Assembly: GCA_018970625.1 (NCBI GenBank)
Contig: JAGWVZ010000192.1
Span: 1 to 7,024 of the forward strand
Source of the DNA: Myxococcales bacterium
GTDB lineage: Bacteria; Myxococcota; Bradymonadia; REDH01
Length of the DNA: 7,024 nt
Direction of reading: 5' to 3'
Position numbers and translations under genes: made by a program
Shown here: positions 1-6,514 of the stretch, in pieces
How the letters are laid out: each line of letters starts with the position of its first letter
Position numbering within the stretch: position 1 is the first letter of the stretch
Notes under the pieces: generated by a model
Seen by the model: only the letters and a program-made list of their open reading frames with translations
Told to the model about the DNA's origin: nothing
Databases searched by the model: none

Positions 1-633
1 CACGGCGGGCATCCGGGCACCCCGTAGCACGCGAAACTGCCCCGTTCGAACACCTCGATCCATCGCGTCTGTCGAAGCCAGCAACGATTCCTGCAGCGCA
101 TCAGCAAACTCAGCGCTGTCACGCATCGCGCCAACCCGCCGCAAATCCTCTGCAATCAGCCACGGAAGCTCTGCGTGCACCCCGACCTGCGACTGCAGCG
201 CCACGGGTCCCCACTCTTCCTGGCCGGGAATGACCTGCCCGGGGGCGGTGCCAACTGGCGCCAGATAAAAGGTCTCAATGCCCTCGGCCAGCACGTTGGG
301 AGCTGAGTTCAGATGCAGACTGATGAACAGGTCCGCATCGACTGCGTTCGCGACGTGGGTGCGCTCTTCCAGGGTCGGATAGGTATCGGCAGTGCGCGTC
401 AGGATCACGCGAACGCCGGGTAGCGCCACTTCAATCGCATCGCGCAGCTGCAACGAAATCTGAAGCGCCAGATCCTTCTCCAGCGTCTCTTGTGGACCCG
501 CAGCGCCCAGGTCTTCGCCGCCATGCCCCGGATCAATCACGACGGTGTCGATCGTCGACCAGGCCTGCGCCATCACCGGCGTCGCCACCAGAAAGGCACT
601 GGACAGGGTGATCAGCTGCATCAGGTGGCGCAT
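1..633 (-). CDS. N-acetylmuramoyl-L-alanine amidase (Amidase_3), secreted, partial at left edge
   Basis: Zinc hydrolase expected to cut the amide bond between N-acetylmuramic acid and the stem peptide of peptidoglycan, acting in the periplasm. The visible 211 codons start with a signal peptide (MRHLMQLITLSSAFLVATPVMA, about residues 1-22 to 24) and the Amidase_3 domain begins almost directly after it, so there is no room for an N-terminal AMIN domain. Family motifs are clear: VVIDPGHGG (zinc ligand H37), the following LEKDLAL (zinc ligand E52) and FISLHLNS (zinc ligand H107). The typical late block VLRGARMPAV is the last thing visible. The catalytic Glu that normally follows it lies beyond the window, so intactness cannot be judged. 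The ATG at 633 is chosen because it gives a proper signal peptide and has GAGGAA just upstream. It is divergent from the small membrane protein at 760. The family is sure; which Ami paralogue it is cannot be told. Confidence 0.93.
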   Translation of the reverse strand, partial: MRHLMQLITLSSAFLVATPVMAQAWSTIDTVVIDPGHGGEDLGAAGPQETLEKDLALQISLQLRDAIEVALPGVRVILTRTADTYPTLEERTHVANAVDADLFISLHLNSAPNVLAEGIETFYLAPVGTAPGQVIPGQEEWGPVALQSQVGVHAELPWLIAEDLRRVGAMRDSAEFADALQESLLASTDAMDRGVRTGQFRVLRGARMPAV

Positions 634-759
634 GGGTTCCTCGGCTACGTCGCGAATCCAACCCCTTGATCTTACGGCATACGCGGTTTGTAGCGAATTT
701 TTGCCATCCAATCCGTCATTTTTCTCGCCCACGTGTCGCCCCTGTGCTCAACCGACCGC
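634..759. promoter_or_regulatory. Divergent intergenic region between amidase and small membrane protein
   Basis: About 125 bp separating two divergent genes, with AT-richer stretches (TTTTTG near 700, ATTTTTCTC near 717) than the surrounding coding DNA, so promoters for both directions are expected here. I find no convincing -35/-10 pair in either direction. A TAAGAT hexamer on the minus strand (around 669-674) is the nearest -10-like sequence and lacks a good -35 partner. No ribosome binding site is visible before either possible start of the rightward gene. Confidence 0.4.
637..642 (-). promoter_or_regulatory. Ribosome binding site of the amidase gene
   Basis: GAGGAA on the minus strand, three bases before the ATG at 633. 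It supports that ATG as the start. Confidence 0.6.
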
Positions 760-1293
760 ATGTTTCAGCACGTTGTTCAGATCAGGGCGGCGGCTCGTGT
801 CGTCGTCTGCGGAATCGTACTGCTCTGGGGTTCGTCGCAGGCGTTCCCGGATGCGGGCGACCGCCCTGCCTTGCCGCTTCGAGCCGAGGCCGTGCCAAGC
901 TGTCTGGTGGAAGTGCAGCAGGAAGCCGAGCAGCTGGGGATTTCGTTGCAGGTCGTTCAGGTGTCGACCCCCAACGGGAGGCTTGTGGACTCAGCGGCAG
1001 CGTGGTGGCGCGAGCATCCGGTGGACGTTCTGGTGTGGCTGGACGGCCACGACGGACACCTGGTGAGTCGCTGGCAGAGCTATCGTCGCGCGCGCCGAAC
1101 GATGCTGGCAGCATCGCAGGCTGCCAACTGGCCGTGTTCGCTGGTCGACCCGCTGCGAGAGCTACTGGGCAAGCAGCGACAGCATCGGCTCTTGCTGTTG
1201 GCGATCGCGGGCGCTGGTCTCGCGCTTTGTGCTCCCGCGATGTGGTTTGTGGCGGGATTTCGCAGACGTAGAGCGGTTCAGAACTCGACGTAG
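760..1293 (+). CDS. Hypothetical protein with signal peptide and C-terminal membrane anchor
   Basis: Not recognised. The 177-residue product begins with a signal peptide or first membrane segment (hydrophobic core VVVCGIVLLWGSS, residues 14-26), followed by a soluble part of about 115 residues. One hydrophobic helix (about 144-166, LLLLAIAGAGLALCAPAMWF) then precedes an Arg-rich tail (FRRRRAVQNST). This predicts a periplasmic domain held in the inner membrane with a short cytosolic tail. The soluble part has an alpha/beta pattern (ISLQVVQVST, then DVLVWLDGHDGHLVSRW) faintly recalling the TPM fold found in anchored periplasmic proteins, but I would not assign it. Codons end mostly in G or C, which favours this frame over the other open frames here. 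The ATG at 760 is chosen; an in-frame GTG at 733 would add nine residues, and neither has a clear ribosome binding site. Its last 16 bp overlap the end of the convergent barrel gene. Confidence 0.68.
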   Translation: MFQHVVQIRAAARVVVCGIVLLWGSSQAFPDAGDRPALPLRAEAVPSCLVEVQQEAEQLGISLQVVQVSTPNGRLVDSAAAWWREHPVDVLVWLDGHDGHLVSRWQSYRRARRTMLAASQAANWPCSLVDPLRELLGKQRQHRLLLLAIAGAGLALCAPAMWFVAGFRRRRAVQNST

Positions 1294-2729
1294 AGCGAGA
1301 GGGTGGCGTCCAGATGGACGCTGAACTCCGGAAAGAGCGACATCAGGTAAATGGAGGGCTGAAACCCGAACTGCTCGGTGACAAGCAGCACACCGCCGAT
1401 ACCGGCGCCAATGTGTGCGGGGCCTTCGTCGGTGGTGTCGTAGGCTTCTTCCTGACTGATGTACACCAGGTGGCTGACCTCTCCGTACCCGGCGCCGCCT
1501 TCGAGGTAAAACCGCGTGCGAGGGTTGTTGATGGCGTAGTATCGCCCCTTCAGCCCAAACATGGGCTCCAGGGTGATGCCAGTCTCGAGGAACACGAGCT
1601 GCATGCGGGTGAATGGCACAATCTCAACGGCGGGCGTGACGGCGATGCCGACCTCGAACGCGAGTTGCAGCGGCGATGAAGCCAGCCCGGGGTTGAGGTC
1701 GTAGTTCGAATAGACGTTGGGGGGCGCCGTCGCGAGACCGACACCGGTGCCGCCGCCGAGGGCAAGGTGAAGGCGGTGCGACATTTCAGTGGTGCGGGAG
1801 GCGCCTGATGACCTCTGCGGGGGGTCGCGACGTGGAGCGGCGCCGGATGACCTCTGTGAGCGGTCGCGACGAGGAGCGTCGCCCATGGCATCTTCGGCAG
1901 AATCCGACGCACGTTGTACCATGATGGCGATCGGCTGCGCCGGATTACCGATGCTCTCGAGCAGGAATCCGCGCGCATCGAGCGCCTCGATGAAGTAATC
2001 GATCTGCACGCTGTTTGCGGTGGCGGCAGCGGGAATCTCACCGAAGAAGGTATAGGGGTCTCCCTGCGGCAGCAGGGGCGCAGCGTAGTACTGGGTGTCT
2101 CCAAGTGGCCGAAACTGAACCCGAATCTGCGTGGCAGCCAGGGACGGTGGTATCGAAACGCCGATGATAACGGGGTCGCCGGCGACGGCGTTACGAACAG
2201 CGCGGTGGGCCATGGACGGGCCGGCTGGCTGCTGCGGCTGCGGCTGGACCACCGGTGGGGTAGGCTGGGTGGGCGGGGTCTGAACGACGGGCTGAACCGG
2301 CGGGGTCTGAACAACCGGTTCTGCTGGTGGCGGAGTGCCTGTGTTGGTCGGAACGAGCGCGCGGGCCTGGTCGAGCATGTCGATCAGGGTCGGTGTAGCG
2401 TAGTAGGGGTGAACCTGCACCGAGGAATCGATGAGCAGGCCTTCCACAAAGGGCCCGGTGGTGACGCTGGCGTCCCCGCTGACGGCGAAGAGCACGACGC
2501 CGTACATGATGAACGTCTCAGCGGCCGGCACCGAACGAATCCCGTTGGCACGGATTCGCTCGATCGAGGCTTCGAGCCCGGCGCGAGCCGCGTCCAGATC
2601 CAGCATGTCGTAGTCGTCGTAGGCCTGAGCCAGGGCGACTTCCACCTCGGGGTCATCCTGCGCCCGGACATGCACAGGTGCGGCGACGAGTAGTGCGGCG
2701 ACCAGTAGGCCAGCGAAGAGACGTGCCAT
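1278..2729 (-). CDS. Secreted protein with Pro-rich linker and C-terminal outer-membrane beta-barrel
   Basis: Probable outer-membrane protein of 483 residues; no named family recognised. In order: signal peptide (residues 1-23, ending VHVRA before QDD); a helical N-terminal domain (about 25-126, repeat-like helices such as VALAQAYDDYDMLDLDAARAG); a Pro/Gln/Val linker (132-171); a domain of about 95 residues (174-271) with Ig-like beta character (VIIGVSIPP, YFIEALDARGFLLESIG), of a kind often seen in myxobacterial envelope proteins; a basic duplicated linker (285-310); and a barrel-like part (about 318-483) with alternating strands rich in Gly and aromatics. It ends in SLYVEF, whose terminal Phe fits a BAM recognition signal. 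It is the third gene of the operon, 26 bp after the OmpA lipoprotein gene, with no clear ribosome binding site of its own, so translation may depend on the upstream gene. Domain order is seen; the barrel assignment is inference from strand pattern and C-terminus. Confidence 0.85.
   Translation of the reverse strand: MARLFAGLLVAALLVAAPVHVRAQDDPEVEVALAQAYDDYDMLDLDAARAGLEASIERIRANGIRSVPAAETFIMYGVVLFAVSGDASVTTGPFVEGLLIDSSVQVHPYYATPTLIDMLDQARALVPTNTGTPPPAEPVVQTPPVQPVVQTPPTQPTPPVVQPQPQQPAGPSMAHRAVRNAVAGDPVIIGVSIPPSLAATQIRVQFRPLGDTQYYAAPLLPQGDPYTFFGEIPAAATANSVQIDYFIEALDARGFLLESIGNPAQPIAIMVQRASDSAEDAMGDAPRRDRSQRSSGAAPRRDPPQRSSGASRTTEMSHRLHLALGGGTGVGLATAPPNVYSNYDLNPGLASSPLQLAFEVGIAVTPAVEIVPFTRMQLVFLETGITLEPMFGLKGRYYAINNPRTRFYLEGGAGYGEVSHLVYISQEEAYDTTDEGPAHIGAGIGGVLLVTEQFGFQPSIYLMSLFPEFSVHLDATLSLYVEF
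1801..1878 (-). repeat. Two tandem 39 bp units in the barrel gene linker
   Basis: Units at 1801-1839 and 1840-1878 match at 34 of 39 bases by eye. They encode APRRDRSQRSSGA (residues 285-297) and APRRDPPQRSSGA (298-310), a 13-residue basic, Ser-rich spacer just before the beta-barrel part. Confidence 0.85.
2265..2318 (-). repeat. Two tandem 27 bp units in the Pro-rich linker
   Basis: Encodes PVVQTPPVQ followed by PVVQTPPTQ (residues 138-146 and 147-155). This looks like a short, expandable Pro/Val/Gln linker of the kind that spans periplasm or peptidoglycan. Confidence 0.7.
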
Positions 2730-2755
2730 GAGTAGCGTGGAGTTGGGCGCGCAGG

Positions 2756-3991
2756 TCAGCGGGCAGTGATGTGGAATTCGACGCGTCGATTGGCGGCGCG
2801 ACCCGATTCGGTAGCGTTGTCGGCGATGGGTACTTCTTCGCCGAAGCCGACCGCCGTCAGGCGTGCGCGGTCAATACCGACGCTGACCAGGTAGTTCATG
2901 ACAGAGTCTGCGCGGTCCTGACTGAGCTGCTGATTGTAGCTGTTGGAGCCGCGGTTGTCGGTATGCCCTTCCACGCGAATCACGATGGTCGGGTACATGC
3001 GCAGCACGCTGGCGACAGCATCGAGCACCTGAAACGAGACCGTGCCGGTGATGTTCGCCGAGTTGAGCTCGAAGTTGATCTGCTCGCGAATCTCGATTCG
3101 GTCAGCGGTCAGAGTGACCAGCGTGTCGCCGTCGGGGCAGCCGTCTTCATCCTCGTTTCCGTTGAAGTCTTCCGGCTCCATCGGGCACGCGTCGTTCAGG
3201 TCCAGAATGCCATCGGCGTCGTTGTCATCGTCGGGGCAGCCGTCTTCATCCATGAAGCCGTCGATGTCTTCGGCCTCCATGGGGCACCGGTCGACGTTGT
3301 CGAGCAGTCCATCCCCGTCGTTGTCGGGATCGGGACAGCCATCGGTATCTTCGAATGTGTCGTAGTCTTCGGGGTCCGTGATGCAGTCGTCGTCCGTATT
3401 GGCGATGCGATCGCCGTCTGCGTCATCGGAGCAGGCGTCACCCACACCATCGCGGTCGGTGTCGGCCTGGTCGGAGTTGGGCGTGCGCACGCAGTTATCG
3501 GCAGGATTCAGCACAGCGTCGCCGTCGATGTCATCGTCGCAGACATCACCGATGCCGTCGCTGTCGAGGTCTTCCTGAGCCGGGTTGGGTACATACCTGC
3601 AATTATCGTCGTCGTTGGCGATGCCGTCGTTGTCATCGTCAAGGCCGAAGCAAATCAGCCTGCCATCGACGATGCGAAGCACTTCCTCCATGTTCTCGCG
3701 CGCGATCGCGACATGGCGAATCGCCGGCAGATACTCACCGCGCTGCATCTCGTAAGTCAGGAAATCCGTATGCGCTTCGGCCATGGCAAACGGGCGCTCT
3801 GCGTCGCAACGCAATGCAGCCTCGCGCGTGTACTCCACCTGGCCGGAGAGGTACTCCTGTTCGTCGTTCAGCTGCGAACCGCTGATGCAACCCGGAAGCG
3901 CACCCAGCAGTAACAGACCCGTTCGCAGCGACGTCGAGCCGCCAACGAGGACGAGAGCGCGCATCGGGGCAGACAACGTACATACAATCAT
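2756..3991 (-). CDS. OmpA-family lipoprotein with thrombospondin type 3-like Asp repeats
   Basis: Peptidoglycan-anchoring lipoprotein of 411 residues. The N-terminus carries a lipobox ending LLGALPGC (lipidated Cys35); a later in-frame ATG at 3964 (residue 10) would give a shorter signal sequence. Residues 36-115 form a helical domain. Residues 118-289 are Asp-rich calcium-type repeats (DDDNDG, DLDSDGIGD, DTDRDGVGD and similar). Residues about 297-409 are the OmpA C-terminal domain, with EGHTDNRGS and LSQDRADSV holding the Asp (345) and Arg (360), 15 apart, that contact diaminopimelate in OmpA proteins, and a final NRRVEF block. The start at 3991 overlaps the stop of the upstream lipoprotein gene as ATGA and has a weak GGTGA before it, suggesting coupled translation. 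The product probably sits in the outer membrane, reaches across on a Ca-stiffened stalk and binds peptidoglycan. There is no transmembrane barrel in this protein; the next gene supplies one. The family call is firm, the precise role inferred. Confidence 0.95.
   Translation of the reverse strand: MIVCTLSAPMRALVLVGGSTSLRTGLLLLGALPGCISGSQLNDEQEYLSGQVEYTREAALRCDAERPFAMAEAHTDFLTYEMQRGEYLPAIRHVAIARENMEEVLRIVDGRLICFGLDDDNDGIANDDDNCRYVPNPAQEDLDSDGIGDVCDDDIDGDAVLNPADNCVRTPNSDQADTDRDGVGDACSDDADGDRIANTDDDCITDPEDYDTFEDTDGCPDPDNDGDGLLDNVDRCPMEAEDIDGFMDEDGCPDDDNDADGILDLNDACPMEPEDFNGNEDEDGCPDGDTLVTLTADRIEIREQINFELNSANITGTVSFQVLDAVASVLRMYPTIVIRVEGHTDNRGSNSYNQQLSQDRADSVMNYLVSVGIDRARLTAVGFGEEVPIADNATESGRAANRRVEFHITAR
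3125..3640 (-). repeat. Thrombospondin type 3-like repeat array in the OmpA lipoprotein
   Basis: Residues 118-289 contain Asp/Asn-rich DxDxDG loops with ten regularly placed cysteines at 131, 151, 167, 187, 203, 219, 236, 252, 269 and 285. In the first part equivalent cysteines recur every 36 residues (131, 167, 203 and 151, 187). In the second part they recur every 33 residues (203, 236, 269 and 219, 252, 285). At DNA level a 22 bp segment at 3131-3152 recurs at 3230-3251, exactly 99 bp apart, showing recent unit duplication or homogenisation. Confidence 0.9.
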
Positions 3992-4458
3992 GGCGTCACC
4001 GGACGGAAGACGTCGTTGGACGAAGACGGAACCACCGGAGCGGATGGTACGATCCCCTGAGACGGAGCCGGAGTACCCTGCGCGGGAAGCGGATTCCCCA
4101 GCGCATCGGTTCGGTTACGCACCCGGTCTATCGCAGCCCGCGCCTGTTCGAGTGCACGAAGGGCGTACTCATGGGCTGCCTGATAATCCGAGTAACCCCA
4201 CTCTTCGCGGGCCTTCTCGAGATACTCCACCGCGCTGATGTACTGGTACGTCGCGTACTGCTCGGCGTACTGAGAACCGGCCTCCGTGACCAGATTCTCG
4301 GCACGTGCGATCGACGACGTCGAGACAATCGGGCCACACCCCATTCCGCTCAGTGCCATCAGAACGCCCAACAGGGCGCTCCATTTCACCAACGCGATCG
4401 TACCACTCTTACCGTTTCCGTCTTTCACACGCTTCTCCAGCGCTTTGTCTCCCACCAC
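3988..4458 (-). CDS. DUF4398-type lipoprotein, first gene of the envelope operon
   Basis: Lipoprotein of 156 residues with a long basic N-region, a hydrophobic stretch (about 22-37) and a lipobox LSGMGC giving lipidated Cys41. Residues 45-115 show the two-helix Ala-rich pattern of DUF4398 (SSIARAENLVTEAG, then SAVEYLEKAREEWGYSDYQAAHEYALRALEQA cut here into helical halves around the Gly-Tyr turn). A tail of about 40 residues rich in Pro, Ser, Ala and Val follows and is probably disordered. DUF4398 has no settled biochemical function but often occurs next to or fused with OmpA domains, as here. The start is a GTG at 4458 (a second GTG follows directly), supported by GAGGAA three bases upstream. 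The stop overlaps the start of the OmpA lipoprotein gene by four bases, so the two are probably made together and may interact. Family call from the helix pattern and context rather than a search. Confidence 0.88.
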   Translation of the reverse strand: MVGDKALEKRVKDGNGKSGTIALVKWSALLGVLMALSGMGCGPIVSTSSIARAENLVTEAGSQYAEQYATYQYISAVEYLEKAREEWGYSDYQAAHEYALRALEQARAAIDRVRNRTDALGNPLPAQGTPAPSQGIVPSAPVVPSSSNDVFRPVTP

Positions 4459-4461
4459 GCC

Positions 4462-4467
4462 TTCCTC
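4462..4467 (-). promoter_or_regulatory. Ribosome binding site of the DUF4398 lipoprotein gene
   Basis: GAGGAA on the minus strand, three bases before the GTG at 4458 and six before the second GTG at 4455. It decides in favour of a GTG start. Confidence 0.65.
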
Positions 4468-4470
4468 ACA

Positions 4471-4484
4471 TCAGGCTCACCTGA
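4471..4484. promoter_or_regulatory. Small hairpin in the 5' leader of the envelope operon
   Basis: TCAGG-CTCA-CCTGA is a perfect 5 bp stem with a 4-base loop lying just upstream of the GAGGAA ribosome binding site on the minus strand. It could be a leader hairpin or a small operator; chance is also possible for so short a stem. Confidence 0.3.
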
Positions 4485-4527
4485 ACCGTGTGGTGACGCG
4501 CCGTATGACGACCTCGGGACCATTTCG

Positions 4528-4557
4528 CAGCTACCAAAGCCATACCAACAGTGTCAA
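4528..4557 (-). promoter_or_regulatory. Candidate sigma-70 type promoter of the envelope operon
   Basis: On the minus strand a perfect TTGACA (4557-4552) is followed after 18 bases by TAGCTG (4533-4528), a weak -10 keeping only the leading TA. It would give a leader of about 60 bases before the GTG at 4458. The -35 match is good, the -10 is poor, so this is a candidate only. Confidence 0.35.
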
Positions 4558-4674
4558 GAAGCCGACTCCCGACACGTCGCAAGCGACAACGTCTACCTCT
4601 CCGCTGCGCTTGTACTTTCCTGCGCGGCGCGGCAACCTGACGAAGCTGACTCGCCTCCCTCACGGCAACACACG

Positions 4675-6504
4675 ATGGTCTCCTGCCTGCGCTGCGGTTC
4701 TCCGTCCGTTGACCCCGACTTCTGCGATGTTTGTGGCGCCGACCTTGGCGCCGAGGGCCCTGCGCTGCGCCTCGTGCGTGGGGACCGGCTGGCATTTGAC
4801 TACGACGATGCCCGCACACAACAAACCGAGCGCGTCACCATCACGCTCACAGAGTCCATCGTTGAGCAGACTTCCCGGCGCATCTGGATGGCGTCCAACC
4901 GCCAGCAGCAGCCGTTCAGGGTCGAAGAACGAGACGATGGCGAGGAGAACGACCCCGAGCGGGTCACGGCATTCCCGGAGCTCGTTGAGCTGCCAGTCGC
5001 CGTCACCACCTACAACAACCGGCGTGTGCGGATTTACGCGCACGTCGAGAGTCAGTCGCTTGCCGAGCGCCTACAACTTCTGGGCCGTGCGCTCTCGCCG
5101 GAAGAGGTCGTCGACTGGATGAACCCGGTCCTCGACCTGATTCACACCTTTCATCAGGCAGGTTTCGTTTCGCTCCGGCTGTGCCCCTACACCATTGCGT
5201 ATCGGACGGACGGTTCAGTCTGGTTGCAACACACCGCCGGACTCTACCCTGCAGACACGCTCCCGTCCCGCCTGTCCACGATCCGCGGCTACACCGCTCC
5301 AGAGGTCTACTCATCCGCCCTCCATCGACCGCCGGGTACGTCGGCAGACCTCTTCAGCCTGGCCATGGTCGTCTACTTTCTGGTTACTCGGCGGGACCCA
5401 CCTGTCGGCATGCATTCGTCTTTCCTGCCTGCTGTGCGCGTCCGGGACCTCGAACCCACGTTTCCGCCAGGATTCGAACGCTTTTTTTCGCGCGCGGCCT
5501 GCGCAGAACCTACCTCTCGACCTGCGACCATTCAGGAGTTCCGGGCGATTCTGCATGACGCTCACGACAGAACGCGGGCTCCCTCGCTGCCCTCGGATGC
5601 CCTTCGATTCTCCGTCGCGTCCGAGACGCACACAGGAATTTACAAGCGAACGCAAAACCCGACCAACCAGGACGTTGTTTTCTCGGCCTGCCGCCCTGAT
5701 CACCAGCTCGCGCTGCTGGCGGTCGCCGATGGCATCTCGACCGCGTCACTGGGATCTGGCGATATTGCGTCCATGCTTGCCGGCAGGCGTATTCAGGATG
5801 CATGGGGCCAGCTGCTTGAAAATCCATCCAGCCTTGAGCGCAAGGGCGCAGCGCAATGGCTCACCGGGCTCCTGAACGCCATCAACGACGACATCATCGC
5901 CTGGCTCAATCAGCGGTTCGCACCGTTTGCAGGTGAACCCCACCAGACCATGGGTACCACCTGTGTGCTGCTCCTTGTCTGGCGAGGGATCGCCCACGTC
6001 GCATCCGTGGGCGACAGTCGCGCCTACCTGATTCGCGACCACGACATGGAGCGAATCACCCGGGACCACAACCTCCTGACCCTCGGTATTGCTCATGGAC
6101 TGGGCGCCGACGATGCCATGATGATGCCGGATTGCGATGCGTTAGCCCGTTGTCTGGGCGTGTTTCGCCTTCTTCCCGACGGGTTCCTGCAGGCACTGCC
6201 ACCCGAGCCAGACCACTACGCCTTCGCGCTGAAGCCCGGAGACCGTGTTCTTTTGTGCAGCGATGGCCTCACGGACTTCGCGGGTATCACAGAGGAGGCC
6301 TCGGAACGCGCTATTCTGTGTGCCGTAGAAAACGAACCGCAACCCGAGATAGCGCTGCTGGATCTGGTGGCCCTGGCCAACAAAGGCGGCGGCGGCGACA
6401 ACATCGGCGCAGCCCTGCTGGCTGCAGAGACCGAACCACTGTCCCTCGTCGGCTGGCTGGAGGCACGTCGACGACAGCCCCCGCTGACCACCGAACCCGA
6501 CTGA
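4675..6504 (+). CDS. Zinc ribbon - pseudokinase - PP2C Ser/Thr phosphatase fusion
   Basis: Cytosolic signalling protein of 609 residues. Residues 4-20 form a zinc ribbon (CLRCG...CDVCG; Cys 4, 7, 17, 20). Residues about 107-295 follow a protein kinase C-lobe: a hinge-like RVRIYAHVESQSLAERL, a degenerate catalytic loop SLRLCPYT (166-173) where HRDLKPxN is expected, HTA (186-188) in place of DFG, a kept APE (208-210), the subdomain IX Asp (225, SADLFSLA) and the late Arg (282, SRPAT). No Gly-rich loop or ATP-binding Lys is seen, so it should be catalytically dead. Residues 313-586 are a PP2C phosphatase with D333 (NQD), D352 (ADGIS), GTTC, VGDSRAY, TRDH, D530 (CSDGL) and D575 (GDNIG), all metal-binding Asp kept, so phosphatase activity is likely. 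The ATG at 4675 is chosen because it directly precedes the zinc ribbon; the open frame upstream overlaps another gene. No transmembrane segment is seen. Confidence 0.93.
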   Translation: MVSCLRCGSPSVDPDFCDVCGADLGAEGPALRLVRGDRLAFDYDDARTQQTERVTITLTESIVEQTSRRIWMASNRQQQPFRVEERDDGEENDPERVTAFPELVELPVAVTTYNNRRVRIYAHVESQSLAERLQLLGRALSPEEVVDWMNPVLDLIHTFHQAGFVSLRLCPYTIAYRTDGSVWLQHTAGLYPADTLPSRLSTIRGYTAPEVYSSALHRPPGTSADLFSLAMVVYFLVTRRDPPVGMHSSFLPAVRVRDLEPTFPPGFERFFSRAACAEPTSRPATIQEFRAILHDAHDRTRAPSLPSDALRFSVASETHTGIYKRTQNPTNQDVVFSACRPDHQLALLAVADGISTASLGSGDIASMLAGRRIQDAWGQLLENPSSLERKGAAQWLTGLLNAINDDIIAWLNQRFAPFAGEPHQTMGTTCVLLLVWRGIAHVASVGDSRAYLIRDHDMERITRDHNLLTLGIAHGLGADDAMMMPDCDALARCLGVFRLLPDGFLQALPPEPDHYAFALKPGDRVLLCSDGLTDFAGITEEASERAILCAVENEPQPEIALLDLVALANKGGGGDNIGAALLAAETEPLSLVGWLEARRRQPPLTTEPD

Positions 6505-6514
6505 CGCGCTCGCG

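Larger units (their letters stand above)
4459..4674. promoter_or_regulatory. Divergent intergenic region between envelope operon and phosphatase gene
   Basis: 216 bp between two divergent starts. It holds the candidate leftward promoter, leader hairpin and ribosome binding site listed separately. For the rightward gene I see no convincing promoter and no ribosome binding site before the ATG at 4675. The open frame that continues upstream through this region into the lipoprotein gene has no ATG, GTG or TTG that I would accept as a start in the intergenic part. Confidence 0.5.

Noticed and set aside
733..759. GTG start for the small membrane protein
   Set aside because: Possible, but it has no ribosome binding site and only lengthens the N-region of the signal peptide; the ATG at 760 is preferred with modest confidence.
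666..1271. Alternative 201-codon plus-strand frame over the small membrane protein
   Set aside because: Gly/Ala/Arg-rich product without a sensible domain pattern, while the frame ending at 1293 has a signal peptide, membrane helix and GC-ending codons.
1914..2693. 259-codon plus-strand frame opposite the barrel gene
   Set aside because: Shadow frame; the minus-strand product has signal peptide, linkers and a barrel ending in Phe.
3125..3640. Repeated DNA taken as a CRISPR array
   Set aside because: The regular DNA repetition is coding: it follows 33- and 36-codon Asp/Cys protein units with no spacer-repeat structure.
2771..3913. Long plus-strand open frame of 380 codons opposite the OmpA lipoprotein gene
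   Set aside because: It is the antisense of Asp codons (GAC/GAT read as GTC/ATC), giving a Val/Ile/Ala-rich product without domains. The minus strand has unmistakable OmpA and calcium-repeat motifs.
4171..4674. 168-codon upstream extension of the PP2C reading frame
   Set aside because: It runs antisense through the DUF4398 lipoprotein gene and the intergenic region, looks low-complexity in composition, and the zinc ribbon begins directly after the ATG at 4675.
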